A DNA stretch of 64,000 nucleotides from Thermoanaerobaculia bacterium (GTDB lineage Bacteria > Acidobacteriota > Thermoanaerobaculia > Multivoradales > J023), in NCBI GenBank assembly GCA_028066595.1, contig JALCBJ010000002.1:1-64000 (forward strand), read 5' to 3'. The position numbers and the translations under genes were made by a program. This document shows, one piece after another, positions 16,724 to 25,120 of the stretch. A model generated the notes under the pieces. That model was not told the origin of the DNA. It made no database searches and saw nothing but the letters and a program-made list of their open reading frames with translations. The stretch's first letter is position 1, and the number at the start of each line of letters is the position of its first letter.

Positions 16724-18462
16724 GGCGACACACCCTCGAGCATCGCGTCGTGCGCTGCCACCAAACGAGCGTAGACCTGGTCGCGGGAGCGAAGGTCGTG
16801 GTGAGTGCCTACCTCCGCGAGCCGACCGTTGTCGAGCACGAGGACACGATCCGCATCGCGCACCGTGGAGAGGCGGTGAGCGACGATCAACGTCGTGCGC
16901 CCTTCGCTCAGGCGAGCCAGGGCATCCTGGATGACTGCCTCGCCTGCGCCATCGACAGCGGACGTGGCTTCGTCGAGAAGCAGCAGCGGTGCGTCCTTGA
17001 TCAGGGCACGGGCGATCGCCAGTCGTTGTCGCTCGCCTCCGGACAGCGTCGAGCCGTGCTCTCCCACCTCGGTGTCGAGCCCCTTGGGCTGGCGGGCCAC
17101 GAAATCGTCGAGTGCCGCGGCCCGGATGGCGTCGGCGACCGCCTCCCGAGAGGCGTCGGGACGACCCAAAGTGAGATTGGACAAGAGGGAACCCGCAAAG
17201 AGGAAGGTGTCTTGCGAAACCCAGGCTGTGGCCCTTCGCAGATCGGTGAGACGAAGGTCGCGCACGTCGTGCTCGTCCAAAGTGATTCGACCCGATTGCG
17301 GATCGAAGAAGCGCAGCAGCAACGCCACGACGGTCGACTTGCCCGCTCCCGAAGGCCCGACCACTGCGACCCGCTCGCCGGCGGCGATCGTGAACGAGAC
17401 GTCCTGCAAGGCTTGGCGCTCCGGCTGGTAGGAGAAGCTCACGTGCTCGAAGCGCACCTCCGGTGCGAGGCGAAACACGCGCGACGGGGCACCGACGCGC
17501 TCATCGATCTGGGGCTCGGTATCGAGAAGCGCAAACAGATACGGTTCCGCGGTGACGCCCGCGTAGCCGCGGTGCCAGAGCGTCTCGAGCTCCCGGAGCG
17601 GCTCGAAGCAGATACCGCACAGAAAGAGCAGCAGCAGGAGATCGGTGAGGCTTAGCTCGCCGGACACTACGCGCAGCGCGCCATAGCCGATAGCGAGAGT
17701 CGTCCCGATGCCGGTCGCCAGGTGGCTCCAGCCGCTGCGCAGCATGGAGATCGAGAGCTGGGCCATCGTCTCTCGATAGAGAGTCAGCGCCTTGTCGTGA
17801 AGCTCACCTCCTCGACGACGGCTGGCGCCGTACGCCTTCAGCACGCTCATGCCCCTCAGACTGTCGAGAAAGGTCGCGGCGAGATCTGTGTAAGCGCGCC
17901 AGTGTTGCCTGCCATGCTCGCCGAGCAGCAGCTCCCACAAGGGAGGTACCGTGAGCGAGGCGAGCCACGCGGCGACGACTACGCCGGCGACCGGCGGATC
18001 GACGACAAAGAGAAACGCCACAACCATCGGTGTGCCGGCGAGCGTCACGAGGGCTTGGGGCAGATAGGCACCGAGGTAGCCTTCGAGGGCCTCGACCGCA
18101 TCCACCAATGTGGCTTGGAGAGAACCGCTCTCCCGTGTGGCGAGGAAGCCGGGGCCGAGACGCAACAGGTGTCGATAGAGGCGGCCGCGCAGGCGTCGTT
18201 TCACGATGCCGGCGGCGCTCGCCGAGGCGGCATCGCGTGCCACTCGCAGTGCCGCCCTAACTCCGATCAGCGCACCGATGGCGAGGAGAACCGGAATGAT
18301 GACCGGCCAAGGTTCGCCACCGAGAATCCGATCGAGAGCCCTCGCTCCCAGCCAGCCCTGCATGACGCTGAGGCCGAGCCCGGCGAGCCCGGCGGCTACC
18401 ACTGCGCCGATGCGCACAGGTGCTTCGGCGATCAACCGGACCAGCCGCGGGCGCAGCATCAT
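16720..18462 (-). CDS. ABC exporter half-transporter A (CydD-like)
   Basis: 580 residues. Transmembrane domain of about 310 residues with the [32 protein letters not shown] segment characteristic of CydD-type proteins, then a nucleotide-binding domain with [29 protein letters not shown] and VAHRLST. All catalytic motifs intact. It starts 15 bases after the stop of the CRP-like regulator and runs into half-transporter B with an ATGA overlap. The pair lies in the operon that begins with the TonB receptor and points towards the RiPP operon; export of the modified peptide or its removed parts is the simplest role. Confidence 0.9.
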   Translation of the reverse strand: MMLRPRLVRLIAEAPVRIGAVVAAGLAGLGLSVMQGWLGARALDRILGGEPWPVIIPVLLAIGALIGVRAALRVARDAASASAAGIVKRRLRGRLYRHLLRLGPGFLATRESGSLQATLVDAVEALEGYLGAYLPQALVTLAGTPMVVAFLFVVDPPVAGVVVAAWLASLTVPPLWELLLGEHGRQHWRAYTDLAATFLDSLRGMSVLKAYGASRRRGGELHDKALTLYRETMAQLSISMLRSGWSHLATGIGTTLAIGYGALRVVSGELSLTDLLLLLFLCGICFEPLRELETLWHRGYAGVTAEPYLFALLDTEPQIDERVGAPSRVFRLAPEVRFEHVSFSYQPERQALQDVSFTIAAGERVAVVGPSGAGKSTVVALLLRFFDPQSGRITLDEHDVRDLRLTDLRRATAWVSQDTFLFAGSLLSNLTLGRPDASREAVADAIRAAALDDFVARQPKGLDTEVGEHGSTLSGGERQRLAIARALIKDAPLLLLDEATSAVDGAGEAVIQDALARLSEGRTTLIVAHRLSTVRDADRVLVLDNGRLAEVGTHHDLRSRDQVYARLVAAHDAMLEGVSP

Positions 18463-18477
18463 CGGCTCGGCTCTCTC

Positions 18478-19476
18478 TCAGCGTCCGGTCGCCGCCAGGC
18501 CACCGGCGACCTCCAGGCTGTGCCCGCTTTGCCATTGCGGCAGGCAGAATCGTTCTCCCGCGGCTGACTGCACTGTCGACACCAGGCCTTTGCGACGCAT
18601 CGGACCGAGCAATCGAGTCACCGTGGCACGGGTGGCTCCGATCGCGGCGGCCAGCTGAGCGTGAGTGATACGGACGTCGATCAGGGTGCCTTCGCTGCAC
18701 GCTTCGCCGAACTGCTCGGCGAGCAGACTCAACACGCCGAGCAGGCGCTGCTGCATGTTCTGCCGCGACTGTACGCTCGACCAGGCCTCGAGGTGGCGTA
18801 CCCGTGCCAGGAGGCGCTCGAAGGCGTCGACACCGGCGTCGAGCAGGTCGATCTCGACGACCACGTCCGTGTGGGCGCGCAACGTTACAGCGAAATCGTC
18901 CTCGGGGTGGCCCGAGAACAGGTGCCCCACGCCCCACAGCCCGACCAGGCCTTCCCCTCCGTCCTCGTGCCAGACGACCTGGGCCACGATGCCGTCGACG
19001 ATGCTGAGCATCTCGTCGACGCGTAAAGGAATGGCTTCGCCGGAGCGGTAGTGTCGCCGACGAGGCCGGCCTCCACCCGCGCCGCTTTGAGCAGTCAGTG
19101 AGTCGCTCGCTCGTTCGACCGCCTGCACCACCAGCTCGGCGGACGAGCCGGTGGGCAGGACGGCGAGCGCTCCCGCACGATATGCGGTGGTCGTGAGCTC
19201 CTCGCCGGCATTCTCCGGCGTGTCGTCGCAGAGGAAGAGCCAGGGCAACCCGTGATGTTCGGCCGCGGCCGCCAGGGCGACCAACTCATCGGCCTGCGAT
19301 GCCGAGACCAACGCTAGGCCGGGAGGTGGGAACGTCGTTCCCGGGCCTCGCCGCTCGCCACCGGCAGACCGCTCGGGCAGCTCGGGAAGTAAGGTGACGG
19401 CGAAGCCGACATGGTGGAGATGGATGGCGATCTCCATCAGTCGCGAGCCGCCGCCGATGAGTGCCAGATGCTTCAT
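18478..19476 (-). CDS. CRP-family regulator with receiver-like N-terminal domain
   Basis: 332 residues. The N-terminal 130 residues alternate beta strands and helices (start LALIGGGSRLMEIAIHL, later GALAVLP and AELVVQAVERA) like a receiver or Rossmann domain, but the phospho-acceptor geometry is not convincing. Residues about 160-235 resemble a cyclic-nucleotide-type beta barrel (IVAQVVWHEDGGEGLVGLWG, then HLFSGHPEDDFAVTLRAH), and the C-terminus is a CRP/FNR winged helix with ITHAQLAAAIGATRATVTRLLG. Lacks an FNR-type cysteine cluster. It sits between the ADOP permease and the exporter, four bases after the permease stop, and may sense the metal, redox or peptide state and control this operon. 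The domain order is unusual for CRP proteins, which normally begin with the barrel. Confidence 0.8.
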   Translation of the reverse strand: MKHLALIGGGSRLMEIAIHLHHVGFAVTLLPELPERSAGGERRGPGTTFPPPGLALVSASQADELVALAAAAEHHGLPWLFLCDDTPENAGEELTTTAYRAGALAVLPTGSSAELVVQAVERASDSLTAQSGAGGGRPRRRHYRSGEAIPLRVDEMLSIVDGIVAQVVWHEDGGEGLVGLWGVGHLFSGHPEDDFAVTLRAHTDVVVEIDLLDAGVDAFERLLARVRHLEAWSSVQSRQNMQQRLLGVLSLLAEQFGEACSEGTLIDVRITHAQLAAAIGATRATVTRLLGPMRRKGLVSTVQSAAGERFCLPQWQSGHSLEVAGGLAATGR

Positions 19477-19480
19477 CGCT

Positions 19481-21904
19481 TCAGGCCTCTCGCAACGGCT
19501 CCATGGGATCGACGCGCGTCGCTCGCCAAGCGGGAGCTAGGCAGGCCGCTGCACCTGCTGCGAGCAAGGCCATGACGGCCCACGTGAAGCTCGCTGGATC
19601 CCGCGTGCTGACACCGAAGAGCGAGGCGGCTAGCACCGGCCCTGCAGCCAGACTGATCGCCGCGCCCGTGAGAACGCCCCATGTCACGAGCCGCACGCCC
19701 CAGGAAAGTACCAACCGCGCCAGCGCCAGGCGAGGCGCGCCGAGTGCCGCCCGCAATCCCAATTCCTGGCGCCGCTGGGCCAGATCGTGTGCCAGAAGGC
19801 CGTAGACACCGAGAACGGCGAGCAGCAGGGCGATCACTGCGAAGAGCGGTGCCAGCCGGCCGAGCAGGCGCGACTGCCAGAGCGTCTCGTCCAGGATCGA
19901 ACGGAGGGCGCGGATCTCGACCACACCGGACTCCGGCGCCGCCTTTTCGAGGGCGGCGCGTACCGCCGGCACGAGAGCCTCCGACGAGCCTTCGAGCCGC
20001 ACCGTCATACGTTGGCGCCAGGCTTTGTATTGCGTGATCGGATAGTAGAGCTCGGCGCCGAAGTCGGACTCTCGCGGGTCGTAGCGCACGTCGCCGACGA
20101 CGCCGATCACCCGTGCCCAGGCATCGCTTTCCACGCGCGCTTCCTTGCCGATCGCCGGCTGTCCCGGAAAGAGCTGCTCCGCGGCGCGCCGGCTGAGGAT
20201 GATCACCAGGCCCTTGTCACGGGTGTCGGACCAGGCAAAATCGCGCCCTGCTTCGATCGGGATGCCCATCGAGTCGAAGTAGCCCGGCGTGACATCGACC
20301 GTGAGGATCGGCGCCTGGTGCTCGAGCTCGTCCTCGTCCGCGCCGCCGCGCGCCAGCAACTTCACCAGCCGCCGGTCTCGGTCGAGGTACGGCAGGTACG
20401 TGGTGGCGCCTGCAGCGGCAACGCCGGGCACCTCGATCAGGCTCGCCTGCACGCGTCGGTAGAGCGCCGCCAAGGCGTCGGTCTGCTCGAGGTACGAGCC
20501 GGGGTATTGCGGCGACATTTCGACCGACACCACACGGTCGGCGGCAAAGCCGGGATCGATGCTCGCCAGGGTGGAGAAGGAGCGCGCTAGCAGGCCGGCG
20601 GCGACCAGCAACACAGCGGCCAGCGCCACTTCAGCGATCACCAGCAGGCGCCGCAAACGGCCGCCCCTGGCCGCCGAGGCGGTCCGACCGGCGAGTAGCG
20701 AGCGCAGGTCGAGCCGCCATCCCAGAACGAGTGGCGCCAGCCCTGCTATGAGCGCCACCGCCAACGCGGCGCCGGCAGCGAAGCCGACCTCCCCCATGCC
20801 CAGGCGTACGTCGAGCCAGGCCGGCAAATCGGCAGGGACCAGCCGTGGCAACAAGGCCAGCAGGGTCTGCGCCACCACCAAGCCGAGCAAGGCTCCGGGC
20901 ACGGTCAGGAGCAGGGTCTCGAAGAGCAACTGGCGGCCGAGCCGCAGGCCACGGGCACCCAGCGCCAGTTGCAGGGAAAAAGTTGCGGTGCGTGCCACAC
21001 CGCGTGCCAGTTGCAGGCCGGCAAGATTCACCGCGGCGAGCGCCATGAAGACCCAGGTCATGACGAAAAGGGAACGCATGTGGGGCGCGATGCCGGCGGT
21101 CGTGTATTCCCGGTAGGGCACGAGACGAGGTCGCCAGTCGCCGTTGGACTCCGGAAAACGCTCCGCGAGAGACGAGGCGAGGCTGTCGATCTCGGCCTGG
21201 GCGAGCTCGAGGCCACTGCCGGCGGCTAGGCGTCCGATCCCCTGAGTCCACCGCAAAGCCCTCTGGTCTTCCCGTGAATCGCCACTGTCCTGGGTGTCGA
21301 TCCAGCTCTGATAGGGGAGCCATAGCTGGGCTCCTTCCGGGAAACCGAAACCAGACGGCAGGACGCCGATCACTTCGAAGGTACCGAGAGACGTCTGCAG
21401 GGTCTGTCCGAGCACCGTTGGATCCGCAGCGAAACGGCTGTGCCACAGTCCGTGGCTGATCACCACCTTGAAACTGTCGCTGCCCTGGCGGTCATCCTCG
21501 GTGTCGATGAGCCGGCCGAGAACAGGGCGCACGCCGGTGGCATGCAGCACACCGGCTGTGACCAGCGCTGACGGTACCGAGGAGACGCGCCCGTCGGGTG
21601 CGATCAGGTTGTCGCGCCGGGCTGTGTAGGCACCGACCTCTTCGAGCAATTCGGATTCTGCGCGATAGTCGTCGGCGTCGGTTACGGAAAGGCCGTATGT
21701 ACCGCCGGACTTGCTGGAAACACTCTCGATCACCACCAACCGTTCCGCGTCCGCGTAGGGCAGCGGGCGGAAGAAGGCTGCGTTGACAAGACTGAACACA
21801 GCCGTGTGTACGCCGAGGCTGGCGGCCAGGATGAGCACCACCAGCACCGAGAGCCAACTCTCCCGGCGCAGGCTCGCGAAGGCGAGTCGAAGGTCGTGAA
21901 GCAT
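19481..21904 (-). CDS. ADOP-type FtsX/MacB-like permease
   Basis: 807 residues with two MacB/FtsX units in one chain: N-terminal helix and MacB periplasmic domain (about 20-260), three helices (280-400), then a second such unit (about 420-800). This duplicated permease without a fused ATPase is the acidobacterial duplicated orphan permease (ADOP) family. The start MLHDLRLAFASLRRE and the early LGVHTAVFSLVNAAFFRPLPY are diagnostic. It starts three bases after the TonB receptor stop. No dedicated ATPase is present in this operon. ADOP substrates are generally unknown; efflux or envelope stress roles are suggested by MacB similarity. Confidence 0.9.
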   Translation of the reverse strand: MLHDLRLAFASLRRESWLSVLVVLILAASLGVHTAVFSLVNAAFFRPLPYADAERLVVIESVSSKSGGTYGLSVTDADDYRAESELLEEVGAYTARRDNLIAPDGRVSSVPSALVTAGVLHATGVRPVLGRLIDTEDDRQGSDSFKVVISHGLWHSRFAADPTVLGQTLQTSLGTFEVIGVLPSGFGFPEGAQLWLPYQSWIDTQDSGDSREDQRALRWTQGIGRLAAGSGLELAQAEIDSLASSLAERFPESNGDWRPRLVPYREYTTAGIAPHMRSLFVMTWVFMALAAVNLAGLQLARGVARTATFSLQLALGARGLRLGRQLLFETLLLTVPGALLGLVVAQTLLALLPRLVPADLPAWLDVRLGMGEVGFAAGAALAVALIAGLAPLVLGWRLDLRSLLAGRTASAARGGRLRRLLVIAEVALAAVLLVAAGLLARSFSTLASIDPGFAADRVVSVEMSPQYPGSYLEQTDALAALYRRVQASLIEVPGVAAAGATTYLPYLDRDRRLVKLLARGGADEDELEHQAPILTVDVTPGYFDSMGIPIEAGRDFAWSDTRDKGLVIILSRRAAEQLFPGQPAIGKEARVESDAWARVIGVVGDVRYDPRESDFGAELYYPITQYKAWRQRMTVRLEGSSEALVPAVRAALEKAAPESGVVEIRALRSILDETLWQSRLLGRLAPLFAVIALLLAVLGVYGLLAHDLAQRRQELGLRAALGAPRLALARLVLSWGVRLVTWGVLTGAAISLAAGPVLAASLFGVSTRDPASFTWAVMALLAAGAAACLAPAWRATRVDPMEPLREA

Positions 21905-21907
21905 GCG

Positions 21908-24145
21908 TCAGAAGGCCCAGCTCAAGGAAAGCCGAGCTTGCAGCGGAACGCCCGGTACGGCGTTGGTGACCGCCGTGCGGCTGCCGCCGAAGAGGAAGTA
22001 GTACTCCTCGTCGAGCAGATTGGTCACCGCTAGGTGAATGCGCTCGAGGGCGCCGAGGTCCGGACGGTAGGAAAGGCTCAGGTTCAGCAGGTCGTAGCTT
22101 CCACCCTCGAACTGGTTGTCCTGGGTGATGGCATAGTCGTCGTAGAACTCCCACGACAGACCCGCGTCGAAGCGGCTACCGATCTGTTGACGCCATGCGA
22201 GGTAGAAGGTGTTCTCGGGAACACCGGTGGGTGTCGTGCCGGACAGGTCGAGGGGACCGGTGAATGTGCTCACCACAAGCTCATCCCATTCGGCGTCGAC
22301 GTAGCCATAGCGCGCCTCGAGGCTGCTGCCCGGCGCGAAGCGGTAGTTGGCGGTTGCCTCGAAGCCCTGGCTCTCGAAGCGCTGGCCGGTGGTGGCGATC
22401 GTCGATGGCACGGTGAAGTCGGTCAAGGCCTCGGGATTGGAGACGAAGACCAACCGATCCTCCTGCTCGATCGAGAAGAGAGATAGGTTGTAGGACAGCT
22501 TGCCGTCCGCGACCCAACCCTTGGTCCCCAGCTCGAGGCTTTGCAGGGTCGTGGGACGCGTCTCTCGGATGTAGCGGCTCGGGTCCCACTGCCAGACCGG
22601 CCCGAAGTTCGAGCTGAAGCCTTCGCCGAAGTTGACGTAGATCGTCTGCTCCGGCGAGGCTGCGAAGACCAGCGACAGCTTCGGACTCACGTGATCTTCC
22701 GAGTCCACCACCTGTGGCTGGACAGTGCGCTGCGCACCGGTGGTGAGCACCGTCTTGCGCTCGAAATCGTCCCAGCGGGCACCGAGGGTGAGCTTGACCC
22801 TGTCACCGAGCTCGATTTCTGTCTGGGCGAAGGCCGACGTGAAGGTGTTCTCGGTGTCCCCCGACAGGTTGTGCTGGCGCTCGACGAAGCACGGATGATC
22901 TCGGTTCAAGACCGCGCCTGTCGTGTAGTCGATCTCGATCAGGTAGAAGGCGAAACCGCATTCGAAGGTGAAGCCGAACTGGCCCGTCCAGAAGTCCGTC
23001 TCCACCAGGTCCGTGCGCTCGTAGCTGGCGCCCACGATGGTGCGCGTCGAGCCGACCTCGAAGTCGTAGGTCGCTTCGAGAAACGCCGTCTGTTCCTCGG
23101 TGTCCGAGTCGAAGCCGTTGACCGCCATGACGTTGCGGCTCGGGTCGAAGCCGAAGAAGTCGTAGAAGTCGAGCACGTTGTCGGTCTCTCGATCCCGATA
23201 GTGGACGGTGGTCTGCAGCAGACCGCTGTCGCCCAGCAGGGAGGACAGGCGCACGGCGGTCATGACGCTTTGGCTGTCGATTCCGATGTCGCGCGAACCG
23301 AGATATGTTTCGCGCCCGCCGCCGACGTCGACCAGGGTGCCGTCGGGAAGGGTCGGGATCACGCCGCCGAGCTCGAAGTCGCGGTCGTGCAGATTTAGGT
23401 AGGTGCTGATCGTGGTGCGGTCGTTCGGGGCCAGCTGCAGGCGGCCGAAGAGCCCCAGGCGTTGGTTCTCGTTGTGCTCGCGCCAGCCCTCGGCGCGCAC
23501 GCCGTCGAAGCTCAGGAACAAACCGTGCTCGCCGAAGCGCCGGCCCAGGTTCAGGTTGGCGTTCCAGTAGTCATCCGAGCCGGCTGCAAGGCGCAGGTCG
23601 GTGTGTGTGTCCGTCGTCGACCCGAGGGAATAGGCGATGGCGCCGCCGATACCACCGCGGCCGTAGAGCGCCGAGACCGGGCCGCGCACGATCTCGACAT
23701 CTCGTACGGCGCTGTAGGGGATCTCGCTCATCAGCACCTCCTCGTCGCCGTTGACGAAAGGAATCCCGTCGACCAGGGCGAGGAAGGTGTCGTTACCGTG
23801 GTTGCCGGTAACGCCGCGGAAGTTGACGAACAGGAATGCGTCGTTGTCGCCCTCGCTGCGGCGGAAGAAGATGCCCGGCTGGCCGCGTAGCTCGTCGGCG
23901 CCGGCATAGAACCCGTCGTCCACGGCCTGCTCGAAGTCGATCGTCGTGACGTGGGCCGGTACCTCGAGGGCACGCTTTTCGTTGCGGGTGGCGAGCACGA
24001 CGATCTCGTCGGAGACTTCGGAAACGAGCTCTACATTTTCACCCGACGGCTGATCGTCGGCGTGCAAACTGGGTGGCCCGATCGAGACCGAGAGAAGGAG
24101 AGCGAGAAAGAAGGGGAGAAAGAGGGGGGATCGAGAGAGGTTCAT
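21908..24145 (-). CDS. TonB-dependent outer-membrane receptor
   Basis: 745 residues: signal peptide (1-29, SLHA-DDQ), TonB-box/plug start DEIVVLATRNEKRALEVPAHVTTID, plug domain with IFFRRSEGDNDAF, VDGIPF and VEIVRGPVSALYGRGGIGG (about 45-170), then a 22-strand-type barrel ending in LSLSWAF with terminal aromatic residue. GGAG seven bases before the ATG. Barrel loops are rich in acidic and aromatic residues; one loop carries FECGFAFYLIEIDYTTG and DHPCF, two cysteines that could form an extracellular disulfide. First gene of the operon with the ADOP permease, regulator and exporter. With the FecCD importer encoded 16 kb away it would complete a chelate uptake route. Confidence 0.95.
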   Translation of the reverse strand: MNLSRSPLFLPFFLALLLSVSIGPPSLHADDQPSGENVELVSEVSDEIVVLATRNEKRALEVPAHVTTIDFEQAVDDGFYAGADELRGQPGIFFRRSEGDNDAFLFVNFRGVTGNHGNDTFLALVDGIPFVNGDEEVLMSEIPYSAVRDVEIVRGPVSALYGRGGIGGAIAYSLGSTTDTHTDLRLAAGSDDYWNANLNLGRRFGEHGLFLSFDGVRAEGWREHNENQRLGLFGRLQLAPNDRTTISTYLNLHDRDFELGGVIPTLPDGTLVDVGGGRETYLGSRDIGIDSQSVMTAVRLSSLLGDSGLLQTTVHYRDRETDNVLDFYDFFGFDPSRNVMAVNGFDSDTEEQTAFLEATYDFEVGSTRTIVGASYERTDLVETDFWTGQFGFTFECGFAFYLIEIDYTTGAVLNRDHPCFVERQHNLSGDTENTFTSAFAQTEIELGDRVKLTLGARWDDFERKTVLTTGAQRTVQPQVVDSEDHVSPKLSLVFAASPEQTIYVNFGEGFSSNFGPVWQWDPSRYIRETRPTTLQSLELGTKGWVADGKLSYNLSLFSIEQEDRLVFVSNPEALTDFTVPSTIATTGQRFESQGFEATANYRFAPGSSLEARYGYVDAEWDELVVSTFTGPLDLSGTTPTGVPENTFYLAWRQQIGSRFDAGLSWEFYDDYAITQDNQFEGGSYDLLNLSLSYRPDLGALERIHLAVTNLLDEEYYFLFGGSRTAVTNAVPGVPLQARLSLSWAF

Positions 24146-24655
24146 GCAGAATCTCCAGTGGAGGTTCGAGGATCAAGTGGGATCAAGTGAGGATCAAGTG
24201 GGAACAAGTGAGTCGAAAGAGTGATTCAGGACGCCAAGGCGAAACGCGTCGTCAGGAGGCGCAGAGGCCTGCCATTGGCGCCATCTCGCGGCTCGCCATA
24301 CCGGTGACGAGGCCGCGAGCGGGGTAACGGCGGTGATTGGGAAGCAAGCGGGCGTTGGGCGAGGCTCAGCGTCCACAGCAAAAGCGACGCAGGCCTGTAG
24401 CCAACGGAGACAACGCGCGCAGATGCCGGTGCTCTAACGAAAAGGTCTGGCGGACGGCCCGGGTGTCACCGACACATCCGAGTTTTGTTTCTATTTGTCA
24501 CCGCCTGCGATGCACCGATCGCCCGGTGCCGTAAGGCCGAAGCGCTTTTCGAGCGATGTCAAGGCTCTGGATACGGACGAGAACTCGGTTCACCCTGCCT
24601 GGTAGCGGCGAAAAGCACTACCGCATTCGGCAAGGAATGGAGTACGGACCGAAGA
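24146..24655. promoter_or_regulatory. Leader region of TonB receptor operon with phased repeats
   Basis: 510 bases without a convincing gene. Next to the receptor start are four copies of GATCAAGTG or GAACAAGTG at 24171, 24181, 24192 and 24202 (10, 11, 10 bases apart, i.e. about one helical turn each; read on the minus strand as CACTTGATC). Further upstream are an inverted repeat CTCGCGGC / GCCGCGAG (24285-24292 and 24312-24319) and a GTGTC-ACC-GACAC hairpin (24464-24476) followed by a T-rich stretch. I looked for the conserved cobalamin-riboswitch cores on the minus strand and did not find them. The phased repeats look like a cooperative regulator site. Confidence 0.5.
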
Positions 24656-25018
24656 TCAGGCGGTCGGTGGCGCGCGACAGGCGCCGTAGCGGCGGGGCGG
24701 GCTCTTCGGTAGGAGCTGCGCCTCCGCGGACTCCTCTGCAACGACGATCTCGTAGACGAGTGTCGCAGTGGGTCGATCGAGGCCCGTAGCCGCGAACGTC
24801 GTCGCACAGAAGCCGCAGAGCTCGTGGGGCCGGAGCTCCAGGGTCTCTAGATGTCCGGAACTCACCGAAACCGGACCGTGACAGGCAGCGTCTCCGTGTG
24901 CACTCGACTCGTGGTGGTGCAAAGCGGGCGAGATCCCGCCCAGGAGTAACGCAAGACCCAGGACAGCGGCAAGAAACTGCTGTCGGGTAGCGCCCTGAGA
25001 GAGGATCCTTCGAGACAT
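24656..25018 (-). CDS. Secreted His/Cys-rich small protein (DUF2946-like)
   Basis: 120 residues from the ATG at 25018 (a TTG at 25036 would overlap the -10 box). A signal/anchor helix (13-30) ends near GGISPA and is followed by HHHESSAHGDAACHG (34-48), later H56, H65 and ELCGFC (67-71). This arrangement of a hydrophobic start, clustered His and a CxxC resembles the DUF2946 group found beside metal-uptake receptors and copper genes; the exact family is not certain. Probably a periplasmic metal-binding protein. It lies upstream of, and in the same direction as, the TonB receptor operon but 510 bases away, with its own promoter. Confidence 0.65.
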   Translation of the reverse strand: MSRRILSQGATRQQFLAAVLGLALLLGGISPALHHHESSAHGDAACHGPVSVSSGHLETLELRPHELCGFCATTFAATGLDRPTATLVYEIVVAEESAEAQLLPKSPPRRYGACRAPPTA

Positions 25019-25027
25019 GGCAGATAG

Positions 25028-25056
25028 TTTATACAAGGGCCGGCCCCGGGGCTCAA
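25028..25056 (-). promoter_or_regulatory. Sigma-70-like promoter of the His/Cys-rich protein gene
   Basis: On the minus strand, TTGAGC (25051-25056), a 17-base spacer and TATAAA (25028-25033) give a near-consensus promoter. The predicted transcript start, about 7 bases after the -10 box, is only 2-4 bases before the ATG at 25018, so the mRNA would be leaderless or nearly so. Confidence 0.55.
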
Positions 25057-25120
25057 GTTGTTTTATGTCGCGTGAACCCTGCAGATCTCGGCCGCCTCGC
25101 GAAGTGCTCGGGCGCTGGAA

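Noticed and set aside
14828..18462. CydDC for cytochrome bd assembly
   Set aside because: Similar in shape, but no cydAB is present and the operon context is a TonB receptor and a RiPP locus; kept only as an alternative.
24194..24376. 60-codon minus-strand frame before the TonB gene
   Set aside because: Overlaps the phased repeats, composition is not protein-like and no start signal is seen.
24146..24655. Cobalamin riboswitch ahead of the TonB receptor
   Set aside because: FecCD and TonB genes made this likely, but the conserved riboswitch core and B12-box sequences are not visible on the minus strand.
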